From contig ONMZ01000002.1 in NCBI GenBank assembly GCA_900319075.1, forward strand, positions 1 through 64,000: 64,000 nt of DNA. The letters are read 5' to 3'. This document shows positions 53,335 to 62,342 of this stretch, piece by piece (position 1 is the first letter of the stretch; each line of letters begins with the position of its first letter). The DNA comes from an uncultured Eubacteriales bacterium. GTDB taxonomy: Bacteria; Bacillota; Clostridia; Oscillospirales; Ruminococcaceae. The position numbers were made by a program, and so were the translations under genes. Below the pieces are notes generated by a model. That model saw only the letters and a list, made by a program, of their open reading frames with translations, was not told the DNA's origin and did no database searches.

Positions 53335-54744
53335 ATGAATATATTGTATACAGCAAGTGAGGCTGTTCCTTATGCAGCATCCGGCGGTCTGGCAGATGTT
53401 GCAGGATCGCTCCCGGCGGCGATAAACGCCCAGGGGCACGACTGCAGAGTGGTCATACCTTATTACAGCCAGATAAGACAGGAGCTTAAAGACCAGCTGA
53501 GTTATTATACTAACTTTACCGTTCCCGTTGCCTGGAGAAATCAGTACTGCGGGGTCTTTGTGGGAGTAGTCAACGGCGTTACTTATTATCTGCTGGATAA
53601 TGAGTATTACTTCCAAAGAAACGGTCTTTACGGCTTTTATGATGATGCGGAAAGATTTATCTTTTTCTCCAGAGCAGTGCTTGAACTTTTGCATTATATT
53701 GATTTTCACCCCAATATTATAAATGCAAACGACTGGCAGACAGCCCTTGTGCCTGTGTATTTTGATATTTTCTATCGCTACCAGCAGGGGTACGAAGATA
53801 TAAAGACCGTGTTCACTATACATAATATCCAGTATCAGGGCCAGTACGGACTTGAGCTTATAAACGATATTATGGGAATACCTCTTTATCACACAGATCT
53901 GCTTTCTTATGACGGCGACGTGAACTTTATGAAAGCTGCTATCGAAACAGCTGACAGAGTCACAACGGTTTCCCCAAGCTATGCCTGGGAGATCCTTGAC
54001 CCCTGGTATTCCCACGGGATGGACAGAGAGCTTGTCCATAAGCAGTATAAACTCAGCGGTATCCTTAACGGTATCTCAACGCAGATATATGACCCTTCTA
54101 CAGATAAGGCAATACCAAAGAATTATTCGCTTAACGATAAGCTGGGCAAACAGGTCTGCAAAAAACGTCTGCTGGATGAAATGGGTATGGCAGGCGGAAA
54201 AGAACCTGTTATCGGTATAGTTACCAGGTTTGTTTCCCATAAGGGACTTGACCTTATAAAGTATGTCTTTGAGGATATTCTCAGAGCAGGGTATAAGTTT
54301 GTTATACTCGGCTCCGGAGAAAAGATCTATGAGGACTTTTTCAGCGAAATGCATTATCGTTATCCTGACAGAGTCGGGCTTACCCTTGGTTTTGTCCCCG
54401 ACCTTTCAAGAAGGATTTATGCCGGCGCAGATATGTTCCTTATGCCTTCTCAGAGTGAGCCTTGCGGCCTTGCTCAGATGATCGCTTTGCGCTACGGAAC
54501 GATACCTATCGTCCGTGAAACAGGAGGTCTGAGAGATACTATCCACGATGCGGGAGATAAGGGAGGCAACGGCTTTACCTTTAAATCCTACAATGCCCAT
54601 GATATGCTTGACGCCTGCATAAGAGCAAGAGCATATTATGATAACAAAATGAAGTGGGGAGCATTGGTGAACACCGCTTTAAAACAAGATTTCAGCTGGA
54701 AGAATTCTGCAAAGCAGTATATCTCACTTTATGAAGAAATCTGA
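53335..54744 (+). CDS. glgA: Glycogen synthase
   Basis: GlgA extends alpha-1,4 glucan with ADP-glucose (GT5, GT-B fold). The 469 residues start at the ATG at 53335, behind AAAGGGGGT. They include DRVTTVSPSYAWEI, GIVTRFVSHKGLDLI, and the donor-site SEPCGLAQMIALRYGTIPIVRETGGLRDT. The N-terminal glycine loop reads YAASGGLADVAGSLP; the usual KxGGLADV lysine is Ala. This variant loop may be normal for a clostridial subgroup, but it differs from the E. coli enzyme, in which that Lys binds ADP-glucose. It closes the glycogen operon with a terminator 25 nt later. Confidence 0.95.
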   Translation: MNILYTASEAVPYAASGGLADVAGSLPAAINAQGHDCRVVIPYYSQIRQELKDQLSYYTNFTVPVAWRNQYCGVFVGVVNGVTYYLLDNEYYFQRNGLYGFYDDAERFIFFSRAVLELLHYIDFHPNIINANDWQTALVPVYFDIFYRYQQGYEDIKTVFTIHNIQYQGQYGLELINDIMGIPLYHTDLLSYDGDVNFMKAAIETADRVTTVSPSYAWEILDPWYSHGMDRELVHKQYKLSGILNGISTQIYDPSTDKAIPKNYSLNDKLGKQVCKKRLLDEMGMAGGKEPVIGIVTRFVSHKGLDLIKYVFEDILRAGYKFVILGSGEKIYEDFFSEMHYRYPDRVGLTLGFVPDLSRRIYAGADMFLMPSQSEPCGLAQMIALRYGTIPIVRETGGLRDTIHDAGDKGGNGFTFKSYNAHDMLDACIRARAYYDNKMKWGALVNTALKQDFSWKNSAKQYISLYEEI

Positions 54745-54768
54745 TGATCGGAAATTCTTAGGCTATGA

Positions 54769-54799
54769 GCAGCCGCCGTACTTTGGCGGCTGCTTTTTT
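54769..54799 (+). terminator. Terminator after glgA
   Basis: GCAGCCGCC pairs perfectly with GGCGGCTGC around seven nt, followed by six T. Confidence 0.93.
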
Positions 54800-54860
54800 G
54801 TCCGTACGGGGCAAGGTAACTTAAAATTTTAGTCATTATGTAAAAAAAATAAGAAAGGGC

Positions 54861-54889
54861 TTGAAATTTTATTTTGTGTGTAGTAAAAT
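54861..54889 (+). promoter_or_regulatory. Promoter for the DUF1846 gene
   Basis: TTGAAA (54861-54866), a 17-bp spacer and TAAAAT (54884-54889). Confidence 0.78.
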
Positions 54890-54926
54890 TAACTTTGAAG
54901 TTTGAAAAATGGGAAGGAAAAATATA

Positions 54927-56396
54927 ATGAGCAGCAGGAAAATCGGGTTTGATAACGAAAAATATCTGAAAATGCAGTCAGAGCATATCCGCAACAGGAT
55001 CGCCGGATTTGGAGGAAAGCTTTATCTGGAGTTCGGCGGAAAGCTTTATGACGACTACCACGCATCACGTGTGCTTCCGGGGTTTAAGCCGGACAGTAAA
55101 CTCCAGATGCTTTTACAGCTTAAAGACGAGGCGGAAATAGTTATCGTTATCAATGCGGGAGATATTGAAAAAAATAAAGTCCGTGGGGATCTTGGAATAA
55201 CTTATGATCTGGATGTAATAAGACTTTATAATGTGTTCAAGGGAATCGGTTTGTATGTAAGCTCGGTCGTGCTCACCCAGTACGAGGGACAAAGACAGGC
55301 CGATGCCTTCCAGAAAAGACTTGAATCCCTTGGGGTCAAGGTATATCACCACTATAAAATAAACGGCTACCCGTCAAATCTTCAGCTTATTATGAGCGAT
55401 GAGGGCTACGGCAGAAACGATTATATCCAGACAAAGCGCAAACTTGTGGTCATTACCGCACCCGGTCCCGGAAGCGGAAAAATGGCGACCTGCCTGTCTC
55501 AGCTTTACCATGAGAATAAGCGTGGCATAACCGCAGGATATGCAAAGTTTGAAACTTTCCCCATCTGGAACCTGCCATTGCGCCACCCGGTAAACCTTGC
55601 TTATGAGGCTGCAACATCCGATCTTAACGACGTGAATATGATCGACCCCTTCCACCTTGACGCTTACGGCGTAACAACGGTGAATTACAACCGTGACGTG
55701 GAGATTTTCCCTGTGCTCAATGCAATGTTTGAAAAAATACTTGGAGAGTCCCCTTATAAGTCACCGACGGATATGGGTGTTAATATGGCCGGAAACTGTA
55801 TCATCGACGATGATGTGGTGTCACAGGCTTCCAAGGATGAGATCGTAAGACGTTATTACGTTGCGCTGTGCGGCAGAAAGAAAGGCTTTGTTTCCGACGA
55901 CGAAATATATAAACTTGAGCTTTTGATGAAACAGGCAGGTGTTTCCACAGCCGATCGTAAGGTGGCTTCTGCTGCCCTTGCCCGTGAAGAGGAAACAAAC
56001 GGACCTGCTGCGGCTATGGAGCTCCCCGACGGCAGGATGATAACCGGAAGGACAACCAATCTTATGGGTGCAGCTTCCGCAGTTCTTCTCAATGCTTTGA
56101 AGGCGCTGGGAGGTATAGATGACAATGTGCTGCTTATGGCACCCCAGGTCATCGAGCCTATACAGAACCTTAAAATAACCCACCTGGGTAACCGCAATCC
56201 CCGTATACATACCGATGAAGCGCTTATAGCCCTCTCTATCTGTGCGGCTACCGACGAAAATGCAAAGCTTGCAATGGACCAGCTTGAAAAGCTCAATGGC
56301 TGCGAGGTGCATTCTACCGTTATACTTTCTCCTGTGGACGAGCGTACCTTCAAACGTCTGGGGGTAAATCTGACCTGCGAGCCTAAGTATAATTGA
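54927..56396 (+). CDS. DUF1846 (UPF0371) family protein
   Basis: 489 residues matching the DUF1846/UPF0371 family over the whole length (KIGFDNEKYLKMQSEHIRNR, VITAPGPGSGKMATCLSQLYH, AYEAATSDLNDVNMIDPFHL). The GPGSGKMAT loop looks like a phosphate-binding site. A homologue structure is known but the biological role is not established. The ATG at 54927 follows GGGAAGGAA; an earlier in-frame ATG at 54909 overlaps that site. It has its own promoter and terminator, so it acts independently of the neighbouring glycogen genes. Confidence 0.92.
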   Translation: MSSRKIGFDNEKYLKMQSEHIRNRIAGFGGKLYLEFGGKLYDDYHASRVLPGFKPDSKLQMLLQLKDEAEIVIVINAGDIEKNKVRGDLGITYDLDVIRLYNVFKGIGLYVSSVVLTQYEGQRQADAFQKRLESLGVKVYHHYKINGYPSNLQLIMSDEGYGRNDYIQTKRKLVVITAPGPGSGKMATCLSQLYHENKRGITAGYAKFETFPIWNLPLRHPVNLAYEAATSDLNDVNMIDPFHLDAYGVTTVNYNRDVEIFPVLNAMFEKILGESPYKSPTDMGVNMAGNCIIDDDVVSQASKDEIVRRYYVALCGRKKGFVSDDEIYKLELLMKQAGVSTADRKVASAALAREEETNGPAAAMELPDGRMITGRTTNLMGAASAVLLNALKALGGIDDNVLLMAPQVIEPIQNLKITHLGNRNPRIHTDEALIALSICAATDENAKLAMDQLEKLNGCEVHSTVILSPVDERTFKRLGVNLTCEPKYN

Positions 56397-56416
56397 TATT
56401 ATAAAACCAAACTTTT

Positions 56417-56445
56417 AAGGCAGAGATAAAACTCTGCCTTTTTTG
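56417..56445 (+). terminator. Terminator after the DUF1846 gene
   Basis: AAGGCAGAG pairs with CTCTGCCTT around ATAAAA, followed by TTTTG. Confidence 0.9.
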
Positions 56446-56469
56446 TTTGTTAAAAACAGACGATTTCTA

Positions 56470-56498
56470 TTGAAATCCAAAGGAAAATGTGGTATAAT
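56470..56498 (+). promoter_or_regulatory. Promoter for recG
   Basis: TTGAAA (56470-56475), a 17-bp spacer and TATAAT (56493-56498). Confidence 0.85.
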
Positions 56499-56529
56499 TT
56501 TTAGTAGTGCAGCAGGGGAGGTGAGTGCC

Positions 56530-58569
56530 GTGAACAGCGAGCTTGACAAGCAGATCACATATCTCAAAGGGGTCGGCCCCAAAAGAGCAGAGATGTATAA
56601 AAAAATGGGGATCTTCACAGTCTATGACCTGCTTTGCCATTATCCGAGGGACTATATCGACCTTACAAATACTGTCCCTGTTTCCGACAGCATGATAAAT
56701 GAAACGGTGACTGTAAAGGGAAAGATCGTGAGAAAACTTGCTCCCGCAAGGATAAGAAAGGGCATGACCGTTTATAAGGCGGTTTTTACAGACGGCACAG
56801 CCGATCTGACAGTCGTTATCTACAACAGCGAGTATCTTTTCTCTCAGCTGACACTTGACGGGGAGTTTTATCTTGTGGGGCGGATAACAGGGAACCTTAT
56901 TCGAAGGGAAATGAGCTCGCCTCTGGTCTTTAAGGGAGACAACCGGTTCAAAGTCCAGCCTGTCTACCGCCTTACCGAGGGCTTGAGCCAGAATGTACTG
57001 CGAAATAATATGAAAAACGCCCTGGACAGCTTCGGAAAGTTTATTTACGAGCCGCTGCCTGCACATATCCGCTCGGAGGCAGGACTGTGCTCAATGGAAT
57101 ATGCCATGACGAATATCCACTTTCCAAAGGATATACATTGCTTTGAACAGGCGAAAAAGCGCCTGGTGTTTGACGAACTGTTGATACTTCAGCTTTCAAT
57201 GGCAATGCTCCGGAATAAGGGACGGAGCATGACGGGATATATACTTAAACAAAAGAATATTGATGAGTTTTATAAAAGCCTGCCCTTTGAGCTGACAAAC
57301 TGCCAGATAAATGCTGTAAAGGACTGTACGCAGGATATGCAAAGGCAGTTTCCCATGAACAGGCTTATACAGGGAGATGTGGGCTCGGGAAAGACTGCCG
57401 TTGCCGCAGCCGTGGCGTACTTTGCCTTTAAAAACGGCTGCCAGAGCGCACTCATGGCGCCCACCGAGGTGCTTGCCAATCAGCATTATGAAACCCTGAA
57501 AGGGTTTCTTGAACCCCTTGGGGTCAAGGTGGGGCTTTTAACAGGATCTTTGAGCGCAAAAGAAAAAGCTCTTGTCAAAAACGGCATCGAAAACGGCGAA
57601 TATCATGTGGTGGTAGGTACTCATGCCCTTGTCCAGCAAAATACCGGCTTTAAAAACCTTGCCTTGGTCATCACCGACGAACAGCATCGCTTTGGTGTGC
57701 GGCAAAGGGCTTTTCTGGCACAAAAGGGCAGTAATCCCCATAAACTGGTCATGAGCGCAACGCCCATTCCCAGAACGCTTGCTATGATGATCTACGGCGA
57801 TCTGGATATCTCTGTTCTTGACCAGCTCCCTAAGGGCAGACAGCCTATCGAGACATATGCCGTTACAGGGAAACTGAGACAGCGTGCGTTTGCTTTTGTG
57901 CGTAAGCAGCTTGATGAGGGCAGACAGGGATATGTGGTCTGTCCCGTGATAGATGAAAGCGAAATGTCCCTTCAGGACGTAAGATCGTACGCAAAGAAAC
58001 TTGCCGAAAACGGCTTTGATAAATACCGTATCGGACTGCTCCACGGCAGATTGCCTAACGAAGAAAAGGACAGGGTGATGCGTGTATTCAAAGAGCATAA
58101 GATTGACCTTCTTGTGTCAACTACGGTAGTAGAGGTGGGGGTGGATGTCCCCAACGCCACGATCATCCTTGTGGAAAATGCAGACAGATTCGGGCTTTCA
58201 CAGCTTCACCAGCTGCGAGGCCGTGTGGGCAGAGGAAAGTATAAGTCCTATTGCGTCCTTATCACAGATAATGTGACCGAGACAACGAAAAAGCGTCTGA
58301 AAATCCTGTCGTCCACCTCTGATGGCTTTAAAATTTCAGAGGAGGATCTTAAACTTCGTGGCCCGGGAGACTTTTTCGGTGACCGCCAGCATGGATTGCC
58401 AAAGCTGAAGATCGCTGACGTTTCCCAGGATCTTGATGTGCTGAGGGTAGTGCGTGAAACTGCTCAGGAGATCGTAAAAGACGATCCGCTGCTTGAAAAA
58501 GGAGAGAACAAAGGGCTTAAAGAATTGGTGAACAGACTGTTTGAAAATGCAAACGCCGACGATCTGTAA
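56530..58569 (+). CDS. recG: ATP-dependent DNA helicase RecG
   Basis: RecG remodels stalled forks and recombination intermediates by branch migration. Start GTG at 56530, nine nt after GGGGAGG, gives 679 residues, the usual length. An N-terminal wedge domain (ITYLKGVGPKRAEMYKKMG) precedes the helicase core with GDVGSGKTAVAAA (Walker A), the DEQH box ITDEQHRFGVRQR, MSATPIPRTLAM, and the C-terminal motif VEVGVDVPNATIILVENADRFGLSQLHQLRGRVGRG. LUD-domain gene begins 13 nt downstream. Confidence 0.97.
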   Translation: MNSELDKQITYLKGVGPKRAEMYKKMGIFTVYDLLCHYPRDYIDLTNTVPVSDSMINETVTVKGKIVRKLAPARIRKGMTVYKAVFTDGTADLTVVIYNSEYLFSQLTLDGEFYLVGRITGNLIRREMSSPLVFKGDNRFKVQPVYRLTEGLSQNVLRNNMKNALDSFGKFIYEPLPAHIRSEAGLCSMEYAMTNIHFPKDIHCFEQAKKRLVFDELLILQLSMAMLRNKGRSMTGYILKQKNIDEFYKSLPFELTNCQINAVKDCTQDMQRQFPMNRLIQGDVGSGKTAVAAAVAYFAFKNGCQSALMAPTEVLANQHYETLKGFLEPLGVKVGLLTGSLSAKEKALVKNGIENGEYHVVVGTHALVQQNTGFKNLALVITDEQHRFGVRQRAFLAQKGSNPHKLVMSATPIPRTLAMMIYGDLDISVLDQLPKGRQPIETYAVTGKLRQRAFAFVRKQLDEGRQGYVVCPVIDESEMSLQDVRSYAKKLAENGFDKYRIGLLHGRLPNEEKDRVMRVFKEHKIDLLVSTTVVEVGVDVPNATIILVENADRFGLSQLHQLRGRVGRGKYKSYCVLITDNVTETTKKRLKILSSTSDGFKISEEDLKLRGPGDFFGDRQHGLPKLKIADVSQDLDVLRVVRETAQEIVKDDPLLEKGENKGLKELVNRLFENANADDL

Positions 58570-58582
58570 GGAGGATAAATAT

Positions 58583-59251
58583 ATGACTATCGAAAAAAAC
58601 ATTCCAACCAAGGAAAAAATGGAAAAGGCAGCACAGGCGCTTAAAAAGAACAATATGCAGGTATATATCGTCCAGACCTGTGAGGAGGCTGTGGAAAAAG
58701 TAGGGGAGCTGCTCAAAGAGGGGGAGACCATAAGCTGCGGCGGCTCGGTCAGCCTTTCCGAAAGCGGTGTGCTTGATCTTATGAAAAGCGGGAAATATAA
58801 CTTCCTTGACAGGTCAAAATGCACGAGCAGAGAGGAAATGGAGGAGATATACCGTAAGTCTTTCTTCGCCGATACATATCTTACCTCTGCAAACGCCGTG
58901 ACTCTCAACGGAGAGATCTATAACGTTGACGGAAATTCCAACAGGGTGGCAGCTATTGCTTATGGTCCTAAGTCGGTGATCTTTGTTGTGGGCTGCAACA
59001 AAATAGTCAACGATCTTGACGAGGCGGTTTTGCGTATCAAAAAAGTTGCTGCTCCTGCAAACGGCACAAGGCTCGAACTGGATACCCCCTGCGGAAAAAC
59101 AGGACAATGCATCAGCTGCACAAACGGCAAAGATACCACAAAAGGCTGTTACAGCAGCGGCAGGATGTGCTGCAGCTACCTGGTATCTGCATACCAGAGA
59201 CATAAGGACAGGTATAAGGTCATCCTTGTGGCACAACCACTGGGCTATTGA
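58583..59251 (+). CDS. LUD-domain (LutC-like) protein
   Basis: 222 residues from the ATG at 58583, behind AAGGAGGA. The LUD fold shows as ISCGGSVSLSESGVLDLMKSG, FFADTYLTSANAVTLNGEIYNVDGNSNRVA and SVIFVVGCNKIVNDLDEAV. LUD proteins include LutB and LutC for lactate oxidation, but many stand-alone members have no proven role. The C-terminus carries several Cys (TPCGKTGQCISCTNGKDTT then GRMCCSYL) that could hold a metal. No lutA or lutB gene is adjacent. It is co-transcribed with recG, 13 nt apart. Confidence 0.88.
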   Translation: MTIEKNIPTKEKMEKAAQALKKNNMQVYIVQTCEEAVEKVGELLKEGETISCGGSVSLSESGVLDLMKSGKYNFLDRSKCTSREEMEEIYRKSFFADTYLTSANAVTLNGEIYNVDGNSNRVAAIAYGPKSVIFVVGCNKIVNDLDEAVLRIKKVAAPANGTRLELDTPCGKTGQCISCTNGKDTTKGCYSSGRMCCSYLVSAYQRHKDRYKVILVAQPLGY

Positions 59252-59432
59252 CTTTTGTCTGCTTTCCGTTTAGAGAAAATACACAATTTCTATTGCGGTA
59301 CTTGTGCACTTTGGCGGGCTAAACATTAAATAAAAAATAATTTGTTATTATAACTATCTTATTTGTATAAAATGAATAAAAAACAGGAAGTTATTTCGGC
59401 AAAGTGTGGAGTTAAAAGCTTTTACAAAACTC

Positions 59433-59461
59433 TTGATTATAAGAGAAAAAGGTGGTATAAT
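59433..59461 (+). promoter_or_regulatory. Promoter for the pil operon
   Basis: TTGATT (59433-59438), a 17-bp spacer and TATAAT (59456-59461). The stretch 59252-59432 upstream is AT-rich and shows no recognised gene, repeat or riboswitch. Confidence 0.75.
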
Positions 59462-59541
59462 GTATAAAATGCATAATGTGTGTATTGTGCTATCATGCAG
59501 ATAATACAAATGCATTACATGGTGGAGGTGTATCTTAAAAA

Positions 59542-60738
59542 ATGAAAACTTATACCTACGTTGCCAAGGACACCACGGGAAAGACCATAAAAGGTACATA
59601 CGAGGCTGAGACCCCACAGGAGGTCATGGAAAAGATCTATGAACAGGGTCTGTATCTCGTAAGCTATTCCGAGGCACTTGGTTCCAGCAAGAAGTCGGCG
59701 TACAAATTCAAGGTAAAAGAACTTGCGTTTGCCTGCAGACAGCTTGCAGCAATGATGACATCCGGTCTGACAATCGTTAAGGCTCTGGACATTCTTTACA
59801 AAGAAGAAGAAAAGCCAAGGCCCAAGAAAGTATGGCAGGATGTATACGACGAGGTGCAAAAGGGCGCAAGCTTTACTTCTGCACTTGAGGAGAAGAAGGG
59901 CTGCTTCCCGGACTTCATGATCTCTATGATAGATGCCGGTGAGACAGCAGGTAACCTTGACATTACCATGCAGCGTCTGAGTGACTATTACGCAAACTCA
60001 AACAAGTTGAACAATAAGGTCAAGAGTGCTATGACGTATCCTATTATCCTGGGTATCCTTTGTCTTGCAATGGTAATCGGTATGTTTACGTTTATCATGC
60101 CTATATTTGCAGGACTTATGGAAGAGTCCAAGATGCCGGCTATCTCAAAGGCACTGTTCGGAATAAGTGACTTTATCAAGGCAAGATGGTATGTATTGCT
60201 CATAGCATTGTTTGTAATCGTATTTGGCTGGATCTATGCTTTGAAGGTCGAGTCTGTAAGACTTAAATACGACTATGTAAAGATAAAGATGCCGGCGGTA
60301 GGAAAGCTTATAGTAAAGATCTATGAAGGTAGATTTGCAAGAACACTTTCCTCACTTTATTCAAGTGGTATCCCGATGATCGACTGCCTTGAGAGATCCT
60401 CAAGGATCCTTGGAAACTCTTATGTTGATAAGATGTTCATACAGGTCATCGATGATGTTAAACAGGGTTCGCCGATGTCACAGGCGCTTGCAAAGACAGA
60501 AATATTTGAGGGTATGTTCACCTCGATCATTTATGTCGGTGAAGAGTCCGGTGCCCTTGACGAGATCCTTGAAAAGACTGCCGATTACTATGAGGAAGAG
60601 GCAGACGCAGCTGTAACAAGACTGGTAGGACTTATGGAGCCGTTGCTTATCGTGTTCATGGGTCTTGCGATCGGTATTTGTCTCGCAGGTGTGTTCCCGT
60701 TGCTCTACGGCAGCTTGGAAGGACTGGAAAATTCATAA
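59542..60738 (+). CDS. pilC: Type IV pilus/type II secretion inner-membrane platform protein PilC
   Basis: A 398-residue T2SSF-family protein, the membrane platform on which pilins are assembled. The N-terminal YTYVAKDTTGKTIKGTYEAET is typical. Two repeated domains follow, with FACRQLAAMMTSGLTIVKAL and RFARTLSSLYSSGIPMIDCLE as their signatures, and three or four hydrophobic helices. The last helix, EPLLIVFMGLAIGICLAGVFPLLY, is near the C-terminus. TGGAGGTG lies 11 nt before the ATG, a slightly long spacing. It heads the operon; pilM-N and pilO follow within about 50 nt. The motor ATPase is not seen in the window. Confidence 0.93.
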   Translation: MKTYTYVAKDTTGKTIKGTYEAETPQEVMEKIYEQGLYLVSYSEALGSSKKSAYKFKVKELAFACRQLAAMMTSGLTIVKALDILYKEEEKPRPKKVWQDVYDEVQKGASFTSALEEKKGCFPDFMISMIDAGETAGNLDITMQRLSDYYANSNKLNNKVKSAMTYPIILGILCLAMVIGMFTFIMPIFAGLMEESKMPAISKALFGISDFIKARWYVLLIALFVIVFGWIYALKVESVRLKYDYVKIKMPAVGKLIVKIYEGRFARTLSSLYSSGIPMIDCLERSSRILGNSYVDKMFIQVIDDVKQGSPMSQALAKTEIFEGMFTSIIYVGEESGALDEILEKTADYYEEEADAAVTRLVGLMEPLLIVFMGLAIGICLAGVFPLLYGSLEGLENS

Positions 60739-60788
60739 AGAAACTACAGTGGGGGCCACTGAATAATAATAATGAGGTGAAAGAATAA

Positions 60789-62342
60789 ATGCTGTCTTTT
60801 GATATTTCAGATAGACAAATCAATGTTGTTAAAGGCGAAAATGTTGCCAACAAGATCAAGATCGAAAAATCACTCACCATTGATATCCCCGAGGATATGA
60901 TCCTTAACGGTGAGGTAATCAATCTTTCAGGACTTAACGAGATAATCTCATCCAACCTGAGATCCAATATGATGGCTGATAAGGATGCAGTTGTAACATT
61001 CTCTTCAAGCAACATCGTATTCAAGGAGCTTATCGTTCCGAAGGGCAAAGGTTCCGAGTTCCTTACAATGGTTCAGAACCAGATGGCTCAGGAAATGGGT
61101 CTGTCGGATGACTACTCTATCTCCTATACCGTTGTTGGTGAAGCCGGTGCAGATAACCCGGGCGCTGTTAAGGTGCTGGCGACTGCCTGCCCAAGTACGA
61201 TAGTTGACAGCTACAGAAAGCTGTTCAGCGTTCTGGGCGTCAGCCTTAAATCAGTTAACATCGGATGTAACTCAATCTCCAGAATCGTTCTTGCTGACAA
61301 GGCCAACTTGGACAAGATGCCTCTGCTGGTTTGTCAGATAGATGAGAACTTCCTGGGTCTGACACTGTTTGAGAACGGTCAGATGGCTTTTGCAAGATAT
61401 GTTCCGATCTCACCTGATGACTACGAGAGCGAAGATTACATAATGGAAGCTCTTAATGAAAACATCTTCAGAATGGAGCAGTTCAATAAAGCAAGAGGCG
61501 GTTCCGGTCTGAGCAACGTTATCCTTTATGGTAGGATCGAGGACTACATCAAGATAGTTGATGCCCTTGACGGATTGGATATAAAGGCTTCGGTACTTTC
61601 TGTTCCAACTCAGATCACCGGATACGAGAACTTTGAGTTTACAGTTTATGCAAACGCTATCGGTGCTCTTTATAAGAGAGATAAGCAAACCGAGAGGATC
61701 AACATCCTTGAGGTTGACCAGATGCAGGGTAAAGGCGGCGGAGCGATCTCCCAGACCTTGCTGACCGGTCTTATTGTTGCAGGTGCTTCGGTCGTTCTTG
61801 TAATTCTTATAGTTGTGTTTGTGGGCATCGCAAGAGGCGGAGTCGAGGACGATATCGAAAAGACAGAGTCGGATATCGTTGTGGCTAATAAGAAGATCGC
61901 AGAGAATAAGGTGCTTCATGATAAACTTAACCTTATCCAGCAGTGGAATATGTTTGTTGACGGCGCAAAGACCAACATCGAAACTATTCCTTTCCTGAAC
62001 CAGGAGAGATTTGATGAGGTCAAGAGGATAATGAAGGAGCAGAAAGCTACCTACGTCGGCTTCAACTACGATGAAGCAGCAGGTACCATAGTTCTTTCTG
62101 ATGTGGCTGTAGCTACACAAAAGGATGTTAAGAAGCTTTGTGATGCTTTCCAGGATTCCAAGTATGTTGCATACGTGCTTTACAGTGGATATGAGGGCGT
62201 TGGAGCAGAGGTCGATTCTTCCGGAAACCCTGTTTCTTCCAAGAGCTCAACGGATGAATCCGGTAATGCAAATCCTAACGAAGGAAAGGTCGTTATTAAG
62301 ACTCTTACACTGAATTTGAAGGGAACGGGTGAAGTGAAATGA
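60789..62342 (+). CDS. pilM: PilM-PilN fusion protein of type IV pilus assembly
   Basis: 517 residues joining two proteins usually separate. Residues 1-300 are PilM, an actin-like protein (MLSFDISDRQINVVKG, VLATACPSTIVDSYRKLF, SVNIGCNSISRIVL, DENFLGLTLFENGQ). Residue 304-308 INILE resembles the short N-terminal motif by which PilN binds PilM. A single helix at about 320-347 crosses the membrane, then a coiled coil and a PilN-type ferredoxin-like domain follow, ending in a Ser-rich linker and beta strand. The fusion makes PilM tethered to the membrane. The TGA overlaps the pilO ATG, giving translation coupling. Confidence 0.88.
   Translation: MLSFDISDRQINVVKGENVANKIKIEKSLTIDIPEDMILNGEVINLSGLNEIISSNLRSNMMADKDAVVTFSSSNIVFKELIVPKGKGSEFLTMVQNQMAQEMGLSDDYSISYTVVGEAGADNPGAVKVLATACPSTIVDSYRKLFSVLGVSLKSVNIGCNSISRIVLADKANLDKMPLLVCQIDENFLGLTLFENGQMAFARYVPISPDDYESEDYIMEALNENIFRMEQFNKARGGSGLSNVILYGRIEDYIKIVDALDGLDIKASVLSVPTQITGYENFEFTVYANAIGALYKRDKQTERINILEVDQMQGKGGGAISQTLLTGLIVAGASVVLVILIVVFVGIARGGVEDDIEKTESDIVVANKKIAENKVLHDKLNLIQQWNMFVDGAKTNIETIPFLNQERFDEVKRIMKEQKATYVGFNYDEAAGTIVLSDVAVATQKDVKKLCDAFQDSKYVAYVLYSGYEGVGAEVDSSGNPVSSKSSTDESGNANPNEGKVVIKTLTLNLKGTGEVK

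Noticed and set aside
59252-59541. c-di-GMP riboswitch before pilC
   Set aside because: No conserved c-di-GMP-I or -II core was found in the 290-nt gap.
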